DNA of 64,000 bases from Limnohabitans sp. Its GTDB lineage: Bacteria > Pseudomonadota > Gammaproteobacteria > Burkholderiales > Burkholderiaceae_C. Under the pieces are notes generated by a model, which did not search any database, was not told the origin of the DNA, and saw only the letters and a program-made list of their open reading frames with translations. Position 1 is the stretch's first letter; each line of letters opens with the position of its first letter. Of the stretch, positions 25,530-33,187 are shown one piece after another. Location of the stretch: NCBI RefSeq assembly GCF_017848645.1, contig NZ_JAFEIF010000069.1, positions 30,608 through 94,607 on the forward strand, in the 5' to 3' direction. The position numbers and the translations under genes are program-made.

Positions 25530-26951
25530 ATGATGACAAACATTTCTTCGCAAATTTTGGGTGACAAATCAGAGCTTTTGGTAAGCGGCGAAAGAGCACG
25601 TCTTTTTCCTGTACTCGCTGAAACTTCGAAAGAAGGGCGAACACTCTCCATCTTGCTGGCATGCTTTGAAACTGTTGACAACTTTGGGAAGTCACTACTT
25701 TCCGATCTTGGCGTCAAAGTTGGTGCAAAGACTCAAATCCAAACATACACAGAGGTAGTTCTGAAAAAGGGCGGTGACAAATCCGTTCGCCCAGATGGTT
25801 TGATTGTTGTGAAGACCGGCGCTACAACCTGGACGGCATTGGTTGAGGCCAAGGTTGGTAATTCGGATTTAAATACCGAACAACTTGAAAATTATCTCGA
25901 GATAGCCAAACTCAACGGTATCGATGCACTTATCACTATTTCAAACCAATTTGCACCGCTACCAACACACCACCCAGTTCAGCTCAGTGCAGCGGCACTT
26001 AAAAAAGCAAAAGTTGCACATTGGTCTTGGATGTACTTGCTGACGCAGGCTACGCTACAGATGGGTAACGACGAAGTTAAAGACCGTGAACAACGTGTCA
26101 TTTTGAACGAAATGGTCCGATTTTTGAGTCACCCAAGTGCTGGGGTCAAAGGTTTTGACCAGATGCCTGCAGCATGGACAAACGTGACCGGCACAGTGCA
26201 AGCAGGCGGCGCGATCTCCGTAAAATCAGATGAGGCGCAAGAAGTCATCGGTGCGTGGTATCAAGAAACACGGGATCTTTCACTTATTTTAAGTCGCCAA
26301 CTTGGCGAAGATGTAAACGTTAAGGTTTCCCGTGCGCATGTTCACGATCCAGAACTTCGCATGAAAGACGATCTGCAAACTCTGGCTTCTGACAATTGTC
26401 TTCGCGCTGTATTCGATGTACCCAACACTGCTGGCGTTATTGATATTTGTGCAGACTTGCGAAAGCGATCTGTTTTTTCATCCATGCGTGTCGCAGCTCC
26501 CACGGACCGTAAGAGTACAAAAGCTAGATTGAACTGGCTCGTAAAGCAACTTCAAAAATCGAAACCTGATGACATCCACATCCGGTTTATTTGGCCAGGG
26601 CGCGGTCAGTCAACGCAGCACCCTCTTGCGGTTCTGCGCGATCGCCCAGAAGTTGCCGAAGAAGCTAACAAAGTTGTGTCTTCATTTGAAGTGGTTTTTT
26701 TCCGTGATATTGGTGCAAAATTTGCACAAAGAAAAAACTTCATAACAGAACTAGAGCAAACCTTGGCCGACTTTTACGAGCAAGTTGGCCAACATCTCAA
26801 AGCATGGCAACCCGCTGCGCCGCGTATCAAAGAAGACAGATCTGAGCCCTCGGATGTAAATACCGAAGCGATTCGGGCCAACGCTGAAGAAGCGGTGCAG
26901 GAACGAGACCATCAATCAAACCAAAGTGACTCTGAAGAATCTGCGGTATGA
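25530..26951 (+). CDS. Predicted PD-(D/E)XK nuclease-fold protein of unknown function
   Basis: A 473-residue protein. The N-terminal third contains a likely PD-(D/E)XK core: an acidic residue in TYTEVVL near 75, RPDGLIVV with Asp near 89, and ALVEAKVG with Glu and Lys near 106-108. This is followed by LNTEQLENYLEIAKLNGIDALITISNQF, a layout that I recall from uncharacterised proteins of actinobacteria and other phyla. The middle and C-terminal parts (ETRDLSLILSRQLGEDV, RLNWLVKQLQKSKPDDIHIRFIWPGR) are not recognised, and the last 40 residues are acidic. ATG at 25530 or 25533 is likely; no strong ribosome binding site. Composition is AT-richer than the flanks, suggesting acquisition. A DNA-cleaving role in defence is an inference only. 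Confidence 0.8.
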   Translation: MMTNISSQILGDKSELLVSGERARLFPVLAETSKEGRTLSILLACFETVDNFGKSLLSDLGVKVGAKTQIQTYTEVVLKKGGDKSVRPDGLIVVKTGATTWTALVEAKVGNSDLNTEQLENYLEIAKLNGIDALITISNQFAPLPTHHPVQLSAAALKKAKVAHWSWMYLLTQATLQMGNDEVKDREQRVILNEMVRFLSHPSAGVKGFDQMPAAWTNVTGTVQAGGAISVKSDEAQEVIGAWYQETRDLSLILSRQLGEDVNVKVSRAHVHDPELRMKDDLQTLASDNCLRAVFDVPNTAGVIDICADLRKRSVFSSMRVAAPTDRKSTKARLNWLVKQLQKSKPDDIHIRFIWPGRGQSTQHPLAVLRDRPEVAEEANKVVSSFEVVFFRDIGAKFAQRKNFITELEQTLADFYEQVGQHLKAWQPAAPRIKEDRSEPSDVNTEAIRANAEEAVQERDHQSNQSDSEESAV

Positions 26952-27080
26952 AAAGATGCAATTACTTGCTAGCATTTGCTTTAGTAATGCCACCCTTACT
27001 AAGGGTCAAAAATGTCCAATAAATATTGGATAATCTTAAAGTGCTTAACATAAATAATTTAAAAATGGGATTGTTAACAA

Positions 27081-27626
27081 ATGAGCAATGATATTGAAAT
27101 CAATTGGGATCTGTTTGGTTTTGGGTTGTCAATTGCGTTGATGATCTTGTTGCTAGTATTTATTGTGATTTCTTACGCTCTTTGGCGAAGATCCATCGAT
27201 CTAGAGAATAGATTGAATTTACAGAGGAAAGAAATGGAGAGTCGGCAAGAAGATATGATTGATCGGGTACGGACAGATGAGCGATTATTGGCTGAGCAGC
27301 GTGTTGACCAAGTAAAAGCTAATGGTTTGTCCGTTGTGGTACACCCATTTGTTAACACTGAAGCAGATAAAGGGATTTTTATTCGATCTACAAAGGTTGA
27401 GGTTGGATATAAGTACCAGCTATTTGTGCAGGGGTTTCCTTGTTTTGAGCCGCATACTGTTGTTCTTGAGTCTACGGTTCATAAAGAAGTGGATCAGCAA
27501 ATGCTCGATCTTCTTAAACAAAAAGCTGAAGGTGCAGCGGAGGCCGCAGTGCTTGTACCCTCTGGTGGTGCGGCTAAAACTGCAATCACCATTGCCAAAA
27601 CAATAATGAAGTTGGCTCGTACATAA
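27081..27626 (+). CDS. Membrane-anchored coiled-coil protein, unknown
   Basis: A 181-residue protein with one strong transmembrane helix (about residues 12-36, GLSIALMILLLVFIVISYAL), then a charged helical stretch (about 37-80) likely to be a coiled coil, and a small globular part with VVVHPFVNTEADKG and TKVEVGYKYQLFVQGFPC. The orientation should place the C-terminal part in the cytoplasm. No family is recognised. It is separated from the nuclease gene by a 129-bp AT-rich spacer and shares its low GC. Confidence 0.7.
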   Translation: MSNDIEINWDLFGFGLSIALMILLLVFIVISYALWRRSIDLENRLNLQRKEMESRQEDMIDRVRTDERLLAEQRVDQVKANGLSVVVHPFVNTEADKGIFIRSTKVEVGYKYQLFVQGFPCFEPHTVVLESTVHKEVDQQMLDLLKQKAEGAAEAAVLVPSGGAAKTAITIAKTIMKLART

Positions 27627-27646
27627 TACTTTGTAATTTATATATA

Positions 27647-27871
27647 ATGATTCAAATAAATTTGAATGGATGGCATAGGTTATTTATCATTGTGTCCTTG
27701 ATAATTTTTTTTAATACTGTTGTTGTTCCTGATCATGGCGAAAGTAGAATTAATTGGCAAAGCAGGTCTATTAACCAGATGGATCATGTCGACTGCTTGG
27801 AATTAATTAAAAATTTAGAAAGTGCCAAAAGTGCCGATGAGGGCAGAAAAATGATATTATATTTTAATTAA
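27647..27871 (+). CDS. Small protein with one hydrophobic helix, doubtful
   Basis: A 74-codon frame starting MIQINLNGWHRLFIIVSLII with one hydrophobic segment and a polar C-terminal half. It begins 20 nt after the preceding gene and has no clear ribosome binding site. Its composition agrees with its neighbours, but a frame of this length in AT-rich DNA could be chance. Confidence 0.35.
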   Translation: MIQINLNGWHRLFIIVSLIIFFNTVVVPDHGESRINWQSRSINQMDHVDCLELIKNLESAKSADEGRKMILYFN

Positions 27872-27927
27872 AAAATATAATGATGGTGCTAAACGGCACA
27901 ATTCAGACCTTGTCCCGATCGCGAACA

Positions 27928-28536
27928 ATGCAAAACATACTCATCACACTTCTCGTTGCCGCTCTCGCAGTTATAGCGACATGGAAGATAAAGCCCGAGA
28001 AGGAGCAGCCACCAGCTGCACCACCGGTGGTTTCAGTTCAGCAAATGGGAACCCTGGCAACACTAAAAGTCAACTATGCCAATGTCATCGAGTTCGACCA
28101 GCGAGTAACGCAGGACATCCCGTGGACCCAATGGGAATTCCGATTCGGTGGAACTCGCGTCTTGCTGATTGCGCGAGGCGAGTGTTTGATTGGTACAGAC
28201 CTGCAGTCTGCAAAGTATGAACACCTCTCGACAGACACGAAGACGGCGACACTGATTCTTCCAAGTCCAAAAGTGTTTTCAGCTCGGCTCAATCATGACC
28301 CCAAGACCGGCGGCTCAGTCTTCTATACCGTCGACAACAAAGGCATAGCGTCTTTGATCCCAGGAACAGAGGGCCAAACAAAGGCGATGAATCTGGCCCT
28401 TCAGAAGGGTCAGAGCGATATCGAAGCAGCTTGCGCAAAACCCGATCTTTTGATTGCGGCACGAAAGAACGCAGAAACCGTGCTTCAACCAGTCGTTTCG
28501 GCGACCGGCTGGAAAATCAGCATCGTCTGGCGATAG
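27928..28536 (+). CDS. DUF4230-type membrane-anchored protein
   Basis: A 202-residue protein with an N-terminal membrane anchor (MQNILITLLVAALAVIATW), a proline-rich stalk (KEQPPAAPPVV) and a globular domain matching the DUF4230 pattern: LATLKVNYANVIEF, RVLLIARGECLIGTDL, TATLILPSPKVFSARLNH, then the helical ALQKGQSDIEAAC and the ending VVSATGWKISIVW. The domain is widespread and uncharacterised. ATG at 27928 is preferred because the anchor begins there. GC is intermediate between the nuclease gene and the core. Confidence 0.78.
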   Translation: MQNILITLLVAALAVIATWKIKPEKEQPPAAPPVVSVQQMGTLATLKVNYANVIEFDQRVTQDIPWTQWEFRFGGTRVLLIARGECLIGTDLQSAKYEHLSTDTKTATLILPSPKVFSARLNHDPKTGGSVFYTVDNKGIASLIPGTEGQTKAMNLALQKGQSDIEAACAKPDLLIAARKNAETVLQPVVSATGWKISIVWR

Positions 28537-28726
28537 GTGGCAAGTAACGTCCAATCCCTGCCTGGCGTTTACTAACGTCATTGCAGATGTTCTCTGCATA
28601 AGAGCGAGCAGCATGGCAAATGAAAAACGATTTGTTACTCATTTCAGAGCCCTGTTTCTCAAAAAGGTACTTTTTAATTAGATGATTTGTCAACTTCATT
28701 AAAATTAAGACTTACAGGGACCACCC

Positions 28727-29218
28727 ATGCCACTGCCACTTATTCCAGTCATAGCGGCACTCGCAGCAGGCGGCTCACTGGTGCCGCACGCCGCTGGCGG
28801 CATGATTGTCACATCGGCAGGTGGATACGTGACGGGCACTTATTTGAGCACTGCAGCAATCACAGGCCTTTGGGTTGGTGGCGCTACGGCACTGGGTAGT
28901 GGCGCTGCAGTTGTTACGGGTGCTGCTGCTGCTGTTGTTGGGGGGGCGGGCATCTTCGGAACAACAATCGGTGCTTCAGGTGTTACCGGCGTGCTCATGT
29001 CCGCAGGGCTAATAGCTTCAACACCGGTGTGGGTACCGGTCGTTATCGCGGGTGCAGGCACAGGCATCACTTATGGGGCGTATCGCTATTACGCCTTTCG
29101 GCGCAAGCTTCAGGCAACCCCGTCAGGGGAAGAGGCACATTTCACGGAAAAAGAGGCCAAGATCGTCGAGAGGCTTGTTCTGCGGTTTGCGAAAAACGGA
29201 AAAGACCATCAAGCCTGA
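28727..29218 (+). CDS. Glycine/alanine-rich membrane protein, unknown
   Basis: A 163-residue protein with about 110 residues rich in Gly, Ala, Thr and Val forming three to four hydrophobic segments with small-residue spacing such as GSGAAVVTGAAAAVVGGAG, followed by a cytoplasmic-type tail (RYYAFRRKLQATPSGEEAHF, TEKEAKIVERLVLRFAK). AGGGACCACCC precedes the ATG. Glycine-zipper-like segments are found in pore-forming and holin-like proteins, but also in inert membrane proteins, so no function is assigned. Confidence 0.65.
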   Translation: MPLPLIPVIAALAAGGSLVPHAAGGMIVTSAGGYVTGTYLSTAAITGLWVGGATALGSGAAVVTGAAAAVVGGAGIFGTTIGASGVTGVLMSAGLIASTPVWVPVVIAGAGTGITYGAYRYYAFRRKLQATPSGEEAHFTEKEAKIVERLVLRFAKNGKDHQA

Positions 29219-29287
29219 TCTGTCATTCCAGTGATGTTTGTGCAATGCGTTGCATTCGCTATGCAACGCAGAATTAAGTAGACGTCC

Positions 29288-29731
29288 ATGACGAAAATCC
29301 TCTTGATTTTGGCGGCGATCAGTGCCGCGCTGTATCTCATACTTGCAGTACTGAGCTTGCGCAAACATAAAAACGCGAGAAAGCAAGTTCCAGCAAACTG
29401 CGTCACACAAGGCCCAGCATACGTTTGGGGTTTCGTTTTTGCCCTGATTTTTTACTACGGTTTTCCGATTTGGTGGTGGCGGTATGGCTTTCAAAATGCC
29501 TGCAAGTTGGTTTTCTCTTGTATAGCTATCGCGGCAGCAATACAAGGTGTTTTGCGCTACCTTGATGTGATTGAGGTCAGTGAGTTGGGTGAGTCACTTG
29601 CGTGGGGTCTATTTCTATCTATTCCGGTTCGAGCTATTGCCGGCATTTGGGTGGCAAATAACGACAGACGATGGCGGCAAGCCATCGTGAAGAAAAGAAA
29701 CGAAGCACACGCGATGGTGGCTGACCACTGA
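29288..29731 (+). CDS. Small polytopic membrane protein, unknown
   Basis: A 147-residue protein with about four hydrophobic segments (MTKILLILAAISAALYLILA at the start; YVWGFVFALIFYYGFPIWWW; LVFSCIAIAAAIQGVL; ESLAWGLFLSIPVRAIAGIW) and a basic C-terminal tail. No family is recognised. It is the last gene of the low-GC segment and ends 22 bp before a truncated ykgJ copy. Confidence 0.6.
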   Translation: MTKILLILAAISAALYLILAVLSLRKHKNARKQVPANCVTQGPAYVWGFVFALIFYYGFPIWWWRYGFQNACKLVFSCIAIAAAIQGVLRYLDVIEVSELGESLAWGLFLSIPVRAIAGIWVANNDRRWRQAIVKKRNEAHAMVADH

Positions 29732-29752
29732 ATCAAACTGAGCGCTAATGGC

Positions 29753-29902
29753 GCACACATTTCCACCGATGCCTGCATCTGCCCACACACCGCAGGCCGT
29801 TCAGGGCCCCAAAATTTTTACAACGCAGTTGTTCGTCCAGTTGCACGCAGGGCACGCCCGCTGGTTTGCCGTTGGGCATGCCGGGGATGGGCGAGGAGAT
29901 GG
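29753..29902 (-). pseudogene. ykgJ remnant A (middle part, frameshifted)
   Basis: The minus strand encodes [20 protein letters not shown] and onward to RCKNFG, then a frame change leads to [11 protein letters not shown]. Compared with the intact gene at 33906-34178 it lacks the N-terminal metal-binding part and the last 25 or so residues. 65 bp (29830-29894) are identical to remnant B. Homology stops on the right at 29902, the end of the shared 28-bp segment. Confidence 0.8.
29875..29902. repeat. 28-bp ykgJ core segment, copy A
   Basis: Identical at all 28 positions to 34102-34129 in intact ykgJ. Related copies lie at 32165-32192 (three differences) and 33092-33119 (two differences). Homology continues only to the left of this copy. 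Confidence 0.8.
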
Positions 29903-29906
29903 GTGA

Positions 29907-30041
29907 CTCGCGCAGCTGGAATAAGGCGCGAACAACTTGATGCTCAGGGCCTTGCAACCAGGGCCGGAAGACGCGTTCGCAGGATACATAGAAGTTGTTG
30001 CCGTCGATGAGGGCGAGCATGGGGGCAGGGGTGAAAGCCAT
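29907..30041 (-). pseudogene. umuC (DNA polymerase V subunit) remnant
   Basis: The minus strand encodes [20 protein letters not shown] and then [11 protein letters not shown], which matches the start of UmuC. It then jumps, in another frame, to [10 protein letters not shown] and, in the first frame again, to FQLRE; these correspond to a UmuC stretch normally about 25 residues further on. An internal deletion and frameshifts therefore leave only two short pieces. It abuts remnant A of ykgJ directly. Confidence 0.72.
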
Positions 30042-30132
30042 CTGTGTGCCAACAGCAGCAACACGGCCACCTACGCCAACGACCACCAGGAGGTGGCCGT
30101 TGGCGTTCCCCGCTTGTCAGCGATGCTGGGCT

Positions 30133-30672
30133 TTACAGGGCGACTGGCACCGCTGGAAAGTCGACGTCGGTGTCGGCAATGTGGTTGGTGTAGTTGGTCA
30201 ACACGTTGAGGGCCACGTTGGCGGTGACTTCAATCACCAGACCGTGGTCCACACCCGCTGCTGCGGCATCGGCCAGATCGCTGTCGGCCAGCACGCCACG
30301 CTGACGGACGATTTTGATGGCCAGCTCAACCAAGGCCTTGTCTTGTGCGCCTTCGGCGGTGCCGCTTCGGGCTGCGCGGATCGCTGCTTCCGACAAACCA
30401 GCGCCTTTGCCGATCAGGGTGTGTGCAGACAAGCAGTACTGGCAGGCGTTGGTTTGGCCCACGGCCAATGCGATCAACTCGCGCTGGGCGGCGCTCAAGC
30501 GGCCTTTGCTCAGCGCGTCTGAGAAAGCCAGGTAGCCGTTCAGGGCGGCTGGAGCCTGGGCGAAGGTGGCAAACAGGTTGGGTACCATGCCGAGCTTGGC
30601 CTTGACGCCGTTGAGGGTGGCTTGGGTGGAGGCGTCGGCTTGGGCAAGTGATACAGGTGCGATACGTGTCAT
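30133..30672 (-). CDS. Carboxymuconolactone decarboxylase/AhpD-like protein
   Basis: A 179-residue all-helical protein of the AhpD/carboxymuconolactone decarboxylase family, with the redox motif CQYCLSAH (about residues 80-87) preceded by LIALAVGQTNA, characteristic of AhpD-like peroxidase-linked proteins. It probably acts as a thiol-dependent alkylhydroperoxidase. ATG at 30672 (MTRIAPVSLAQA) is the family start; a longer open frame upstream is not conserved. It is divergent from an AraC-type gene across 107 bp. Confidence 0.9.
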   Translation of the reverse strand: MTRIAPVSLAQADASTQATLNGVKAKLGMVPNLFATFAQAPAALNGYLAFSDALSKGRLSAAQRELIALAVGQTNACQYCLSAHTLIGKGAGLSEAAIRAARSGTAEGAQDKALVELAIKIVRQRGVLADSDLADAAAAGVDHGLVIEVTANVALNVLTNYTNHIADTDVDFPAVPVAL

Positions 30673-30779
30673 GGTGAAACTCTCTTTTTGAATGGCTGTG
30701 CGACATGCACCAGTGAATTGTGCGATACGTATAATCACTGAAAGTACACAAAAACATACCCAAAGTATCAAGCAAAGCC

Positions 30780-31610
30780 ATGGACCGACTTTCACCATTG
30801 TTTGCCCGCTCTGTGCCCAGCGCACGCGTGTTCTATTCGGGCAACCTGTGCCAGATCTCCACCTTTGAGGCCGAGGCGCATGTGGGCCATGTGCATTTGC
30901 TGCGCAGGGGCACCATGAGCGTGATCGACCGGCATGGGCGCGCCAGCAGGGTTGAAGAGCCCAGCTTGTTGTTTTTCCCGCAGAGTTCTGCCCACCGGCT
31001 GGTGCCCGATGGTGCCGACGGTGTTGACCTGGTGTGTGCGTCTGTCGATCTGGGCGACGAGGCCCGTGGCGCGCTGATCTCTGCCATGCCCGAGGTGCTG
31101 GTGATTCCGCTGAACCAGTCGTCCAGTCTTTCACCCGCGTTGGACCTTTTGTTCCAGGAAGCCTTTGACGAAAAGTGTGGCCGGCAAGCTGCGCTGGACC
31201 TGTTGATGGAATACCTGCTCATCTTGTTGCTGCGCCACCTGCTCGACAGTTCATCGGTTACCACCGGCATCCTGGCGGCGCTGGGCGACCCACGTTTGTC
31301 CAAAGCGGTCACTTCCATGCACGACCGGCCCGGCCATGCATGGAAGCTGGAATCGTTGGCCGAAACCGCAGGCATGTCGCGCGCACGCTTTGCCAACCAC
31401 TTTCGAGAGGTGTCGGGCCTGACGGCGCTCGACTACCTCACGGCCTGGCGCATCACAGTAGCCAAGGGTTTGCTCAAACGGGGCAAGCCGCTCAAGTCCA
31501 TTGCGCCCATGGTGGGTTACGCCAGCGCGGTAGCGCTTACCCGCGCTTTCACCCACCGCGTCGGCATGCCGCCACTTACCTGGCTGCAAGCGCACACCAA
31601 TCAGGACTGA
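30780..31610 (+). CDS. AraC-family transcriptional regulator with cupin domain
   Basis: The 276-residue product has an N-terminal cupin-like sensor (about 10-170, with VGHVHLLRRGTMSVIDRHGR and LLFFPQSSAHRLVP) and a C-terminal pair of helix-turn-helices (LAETAGMSRARFANHFREVS, about 198-217; SIAPMVGYASAVALTRAFTH, about 240-259). Regulators of this type commonly control the adjacent divergent gene, here the AhpD-like one. A TATAAT at 30730-30735 lies about 45 nt upstream, but no good -35 was found. Confidence 0.9.
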   Translation: MDRLSPLFARSVPSARVFYSGNLCQISTFEAEAHVGHVHLLRRGTMSVIDRHGRASRVEEPSLLFFPQSSAHRLVPDGADGVDLVCASVDLGDEARGALISAMPEVLVIPLNQSSSLSPALDLLFQEAFDEKCGRQAALDLLMEYLLILLLRHLLDSSSVTTGILAALGDPRLSKAVTSMHDRPGHAWKLESLAETAGMSRARFANHFREVSGLTALDYLTAWRITVAKGLLKRGKPLKSIAPMVGYASAVALTRAFTHRVGMPPLTWLQAHTNQD

Positions 31611-31760
31611 GGCTGCACCAACAAGGCTAGGCCATTTTTTGCGCTGATACGTTCAGCACAACAACCGAGACGTTCAAGCCACACAGCAACGTTGGCGATT
31701 CCTACACTTTCTACATGCCCTCACATGTTGTGGCGGCCACAGAAGCAACAAGGAATCGTC

Positions 31761-32093
31761 ATGCCAATCAGCCCCCGAGTCGCCCCGCTGCAAGCCAGTG
31801 AATTCGACACCTTCATCAACCAGCAGGCTGGCCCCGTGGTCATCGATTTCTGGGCACCTTGGTGTGGCCCATGCCGCGCTTTGGCGCCCACGCTGGAACG
31901 CTTGGCCGAAAACCTTGAGGGTGTTGTGGCCGTGCGCAAGATCAATGTGGACGAAGCCGCCGAGCTGGCATCCGCCTTCGGCGTGCGCAGTATCCCCACC
32001 CTGATTTTGTTCAAGGACGGACAAGCCTTGTCGCAGGTGGTGGGCAGTCAGACCGAATCCGAACTGGTGAAGTGGGTAGGCTCGGCGTTTTGA
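31761..32093 (+). CDS. Thioredoxin
   Basis: A 110-residue cytosolic thioredoxin with WAPWCGPCRALAP (active-site Cys pair, about residues 33-36), the conserved cis-proline in RSIPTLILFKDG and the usual length. ATG at 31761 follows AAGGAATCGTC. It may reduce the AhpD-like protein encoded nearby, by analogy with AhpD systems; that link is inference. The gene ends 70 bp before a short ykgJ fragment. Confidence 0.93.
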   Translation: MPISPRVAPLQASEFDTFINQQAGPVVIDFWAPWCGPCRALAPTLERLAENLEGVVAVRKINVDEAAELASAFGVRSIPTLILFKDGQALSQVVGSQTESELVKWVGSAF

Positions 32094-32164
32094 GCCCTGT
32101 CACCATGCGCCTACCAGAGGATGTGGTGGACTATTGCAAGGGCATGGTCGATGAATCCGGTTGC

Positions 32165-32205
32165 GGTATGCCGGGGATGGACGAAGAGATGGACGGGGCG
32201 GTGCA
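32165..32205 (-). pseudogene. ykgJ remnant D (short N-terminal part)
   Basis: These 41 bp match the N-terminal coding part of intact ykgJ around 34102-34142 with about six differences; the minus strand reads TAPSISSSIPGIP. Homology starts exactly at the left end of the 28-bp core (32165-32192) and continues to the right, the opposite side to remnants A and B. Confidence 0.65.
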
Positions 32206-32213
32206 ATTGGGAC

Positions 32214-32260
32214 TTGACTGTGCGAGCCCCCAACCTAAAATGCAGTTGATATCAATATTG
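32214..32260 (+). promoter_or_regulatory. Promoter and likely operator of the MazEF-type pair
   Basis: TTGACT (32214-32219) and TAAAAT (32236-32241) with a 16-bp spacer form a good sigma-70 promoter. Just downstream TTGATATCAA (32246-32255) and CAATATTG (32253-32260) are overlapping perfect palindromes, suitable for autorepression by the antitoxin. Confidence 0.6.
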
Positions 32261-32273
32261 AATAGCCAACACC

Positions 32274-32549
32274 ATGACCACCCAAGTTCTCATCCGACTC
32301 CCCACAGAGGTTGCAAGACGTTTTCGCAACGCCATCCCTGCTCGTCAGCGAAGCGAATTTGTGCGCAAGCTGCTGGAGGAAAACCTTCCGAATGTGGATG
32401 ACCACATGTATGAACTCGCCCTTCAGGCAGAGGCGTTTGACCGTGCTAACCCAGAGGAAGTGAGCGAGCTCGACGCAACCCTCATGGACGGTCTTGACCC
32501 CAACGAAACTTTTGACAACGCCAAATTGCTTGCCTTATGCCAAAAGTGA
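32274..32549 (+). CDS. MazE/ribbon-helix-helix-type antitoxin
   Basis: A 91-residue protein whose N-terminus, MTTQVLIRLPTEVARRFRNA, looks like a ribbon-helix-helix DNA-binding domain, followed by an acidic C-terminal half (DATLMDGLDPNETFDN) typical for toxin binding. It overlaps the MazF-type toxin gene by 13 nt and should repress its own promoter. Assignment as antitoxin rests on this linkage and layout. Confidence 0.88.
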   Translation: MTTQVLIRLPTEVARRFRNAIPARQRSEFVRKLLEENLPNVDDHMYELALQAEAFDRANPEEVSELDATLMDGLDPNETFDNAKLLALCQK

Positions 32550-32875
32550 GAAAAGAAATCGAACGGGGGGAAGTCTTTTGGGCAAGACTGGATCCGACGG
32601 TGGGCTCAGAGCTGCAAAAAACCCGACCTGTTGTTGTTCTCTCCATCAACCCACTTAACAAGGCAAGAAAAACGGTGGTGGTTGTTCCACTCTCGACCTC
32701 GGCACCAGCCATTGAGTTTCTGAATGTCGCGCTCAAAGGTGGATCAGTGGCTCGATGCGAACACATTCGTTCCATCGACAAAACCCGATTGGCCGACAGG
32801 ATTGGTTCAATTTCAGATGCGGACATGACAAAGATCGAAGAGGGAATCTCTCGGATTCTTGGCGTCAATCACTGA
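32537..32875 (+). CDS. MazF/PemK-type mRNA interferase toxin
   Basis: The 112-residue product shows the PemK/MazF fold: RGEVFWARLDPTVGSELQKT, RPVVVLS, TVVVVPLSTSA and the later SVARCEHIRSIDKTRL. Members cleave mRNA at short specific sequences and stop growth unless the antitoxin is present. Length is normal and the key motifs are intact, so it is probably active. The pair lies between ykgJ remnants D and B. Confidence 0.92.
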   Translation: MPKVRKEIERGEVFWARLDPTVGSELQKTRPVVVLSINPLNKARKTVVVVPLSTSAPAIEFLNVALKGGSVARCEHIRSIDKTRLADRIGSISDADMTKIEEGISRILGVNH

Positions 32876-32895
32876 TTGAGATCATCGACGAACCA

Positions 32896-33119
32896 TCACC
32901 CCGGCCGCGTCAACGCCTCCAGCCGCATCAACCAAGCCCGGGCGTGCACCCCGCCGTCTTCTACAGCCCCGCACATCTCCACCGCCGCTTGCAGCTGCCC
33001 ACACACCGCAGGCCGCTCGGGCTGCCCAAAAATTTTGCAGCGCAGCTGTTCGTCCAGTTGCACGCAGGGCACGCCCGCTGGTTTGCCGTTGGGCATGCCG
33101 GGGATGGGCGATGAAATGG
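32896..33119 (-). pseudogene. ykgJ remnant B (C-terminal two thirds)
   Basis: The minus strand encodes [20 protein letters not shown] through to the normal stop ([11 protein letters not shown]), about 94 percent identical by eye to the intact gene in the left part. The N-terminal CxxxCC part is missing: homology ends at 33119, the right end of its 28-bp core (33092-33119). An internal ATG could still express 66 residues. Confidence 0.82.
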
Positions 33120-33163
33120 TGAGGCATCTTGAGGTCTAAGGAAAGAATTTCGATTGCTCACGA

Positions 33164-33179
33164 TTAGCGTTTTTGCTAA
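33164..33179. promoter_or_regulatory. Possible operator upstream of the HigBA-type pair
   Basis: TTAGC-GTTTTT-GCTAA is an inverted repeat 8 bp upstream of the toxin start codon, well placed for autorepression by the helix-turn-helix antitoxin. Confidence 0.5.
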
Positions 33180-33187
33180 CATGATGT

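Noticed and set aside
30706..30735. sigma-70 promoter for the AraC-type gene
   Set aside because: TATAAT at 30730-30735 is good but no -35 element is found at 16-18 bp spacing.
32094..32273. A short plus-strand frame reading MRLPEDVVDYCKGMVDESGC and onward into GMPGMDEEM
   Set aside because: The right part is the antisense of the ykgJ core, which is clearly coding on the minus strand in the intact copy; it has no family and overlaps the mazEF promoter.
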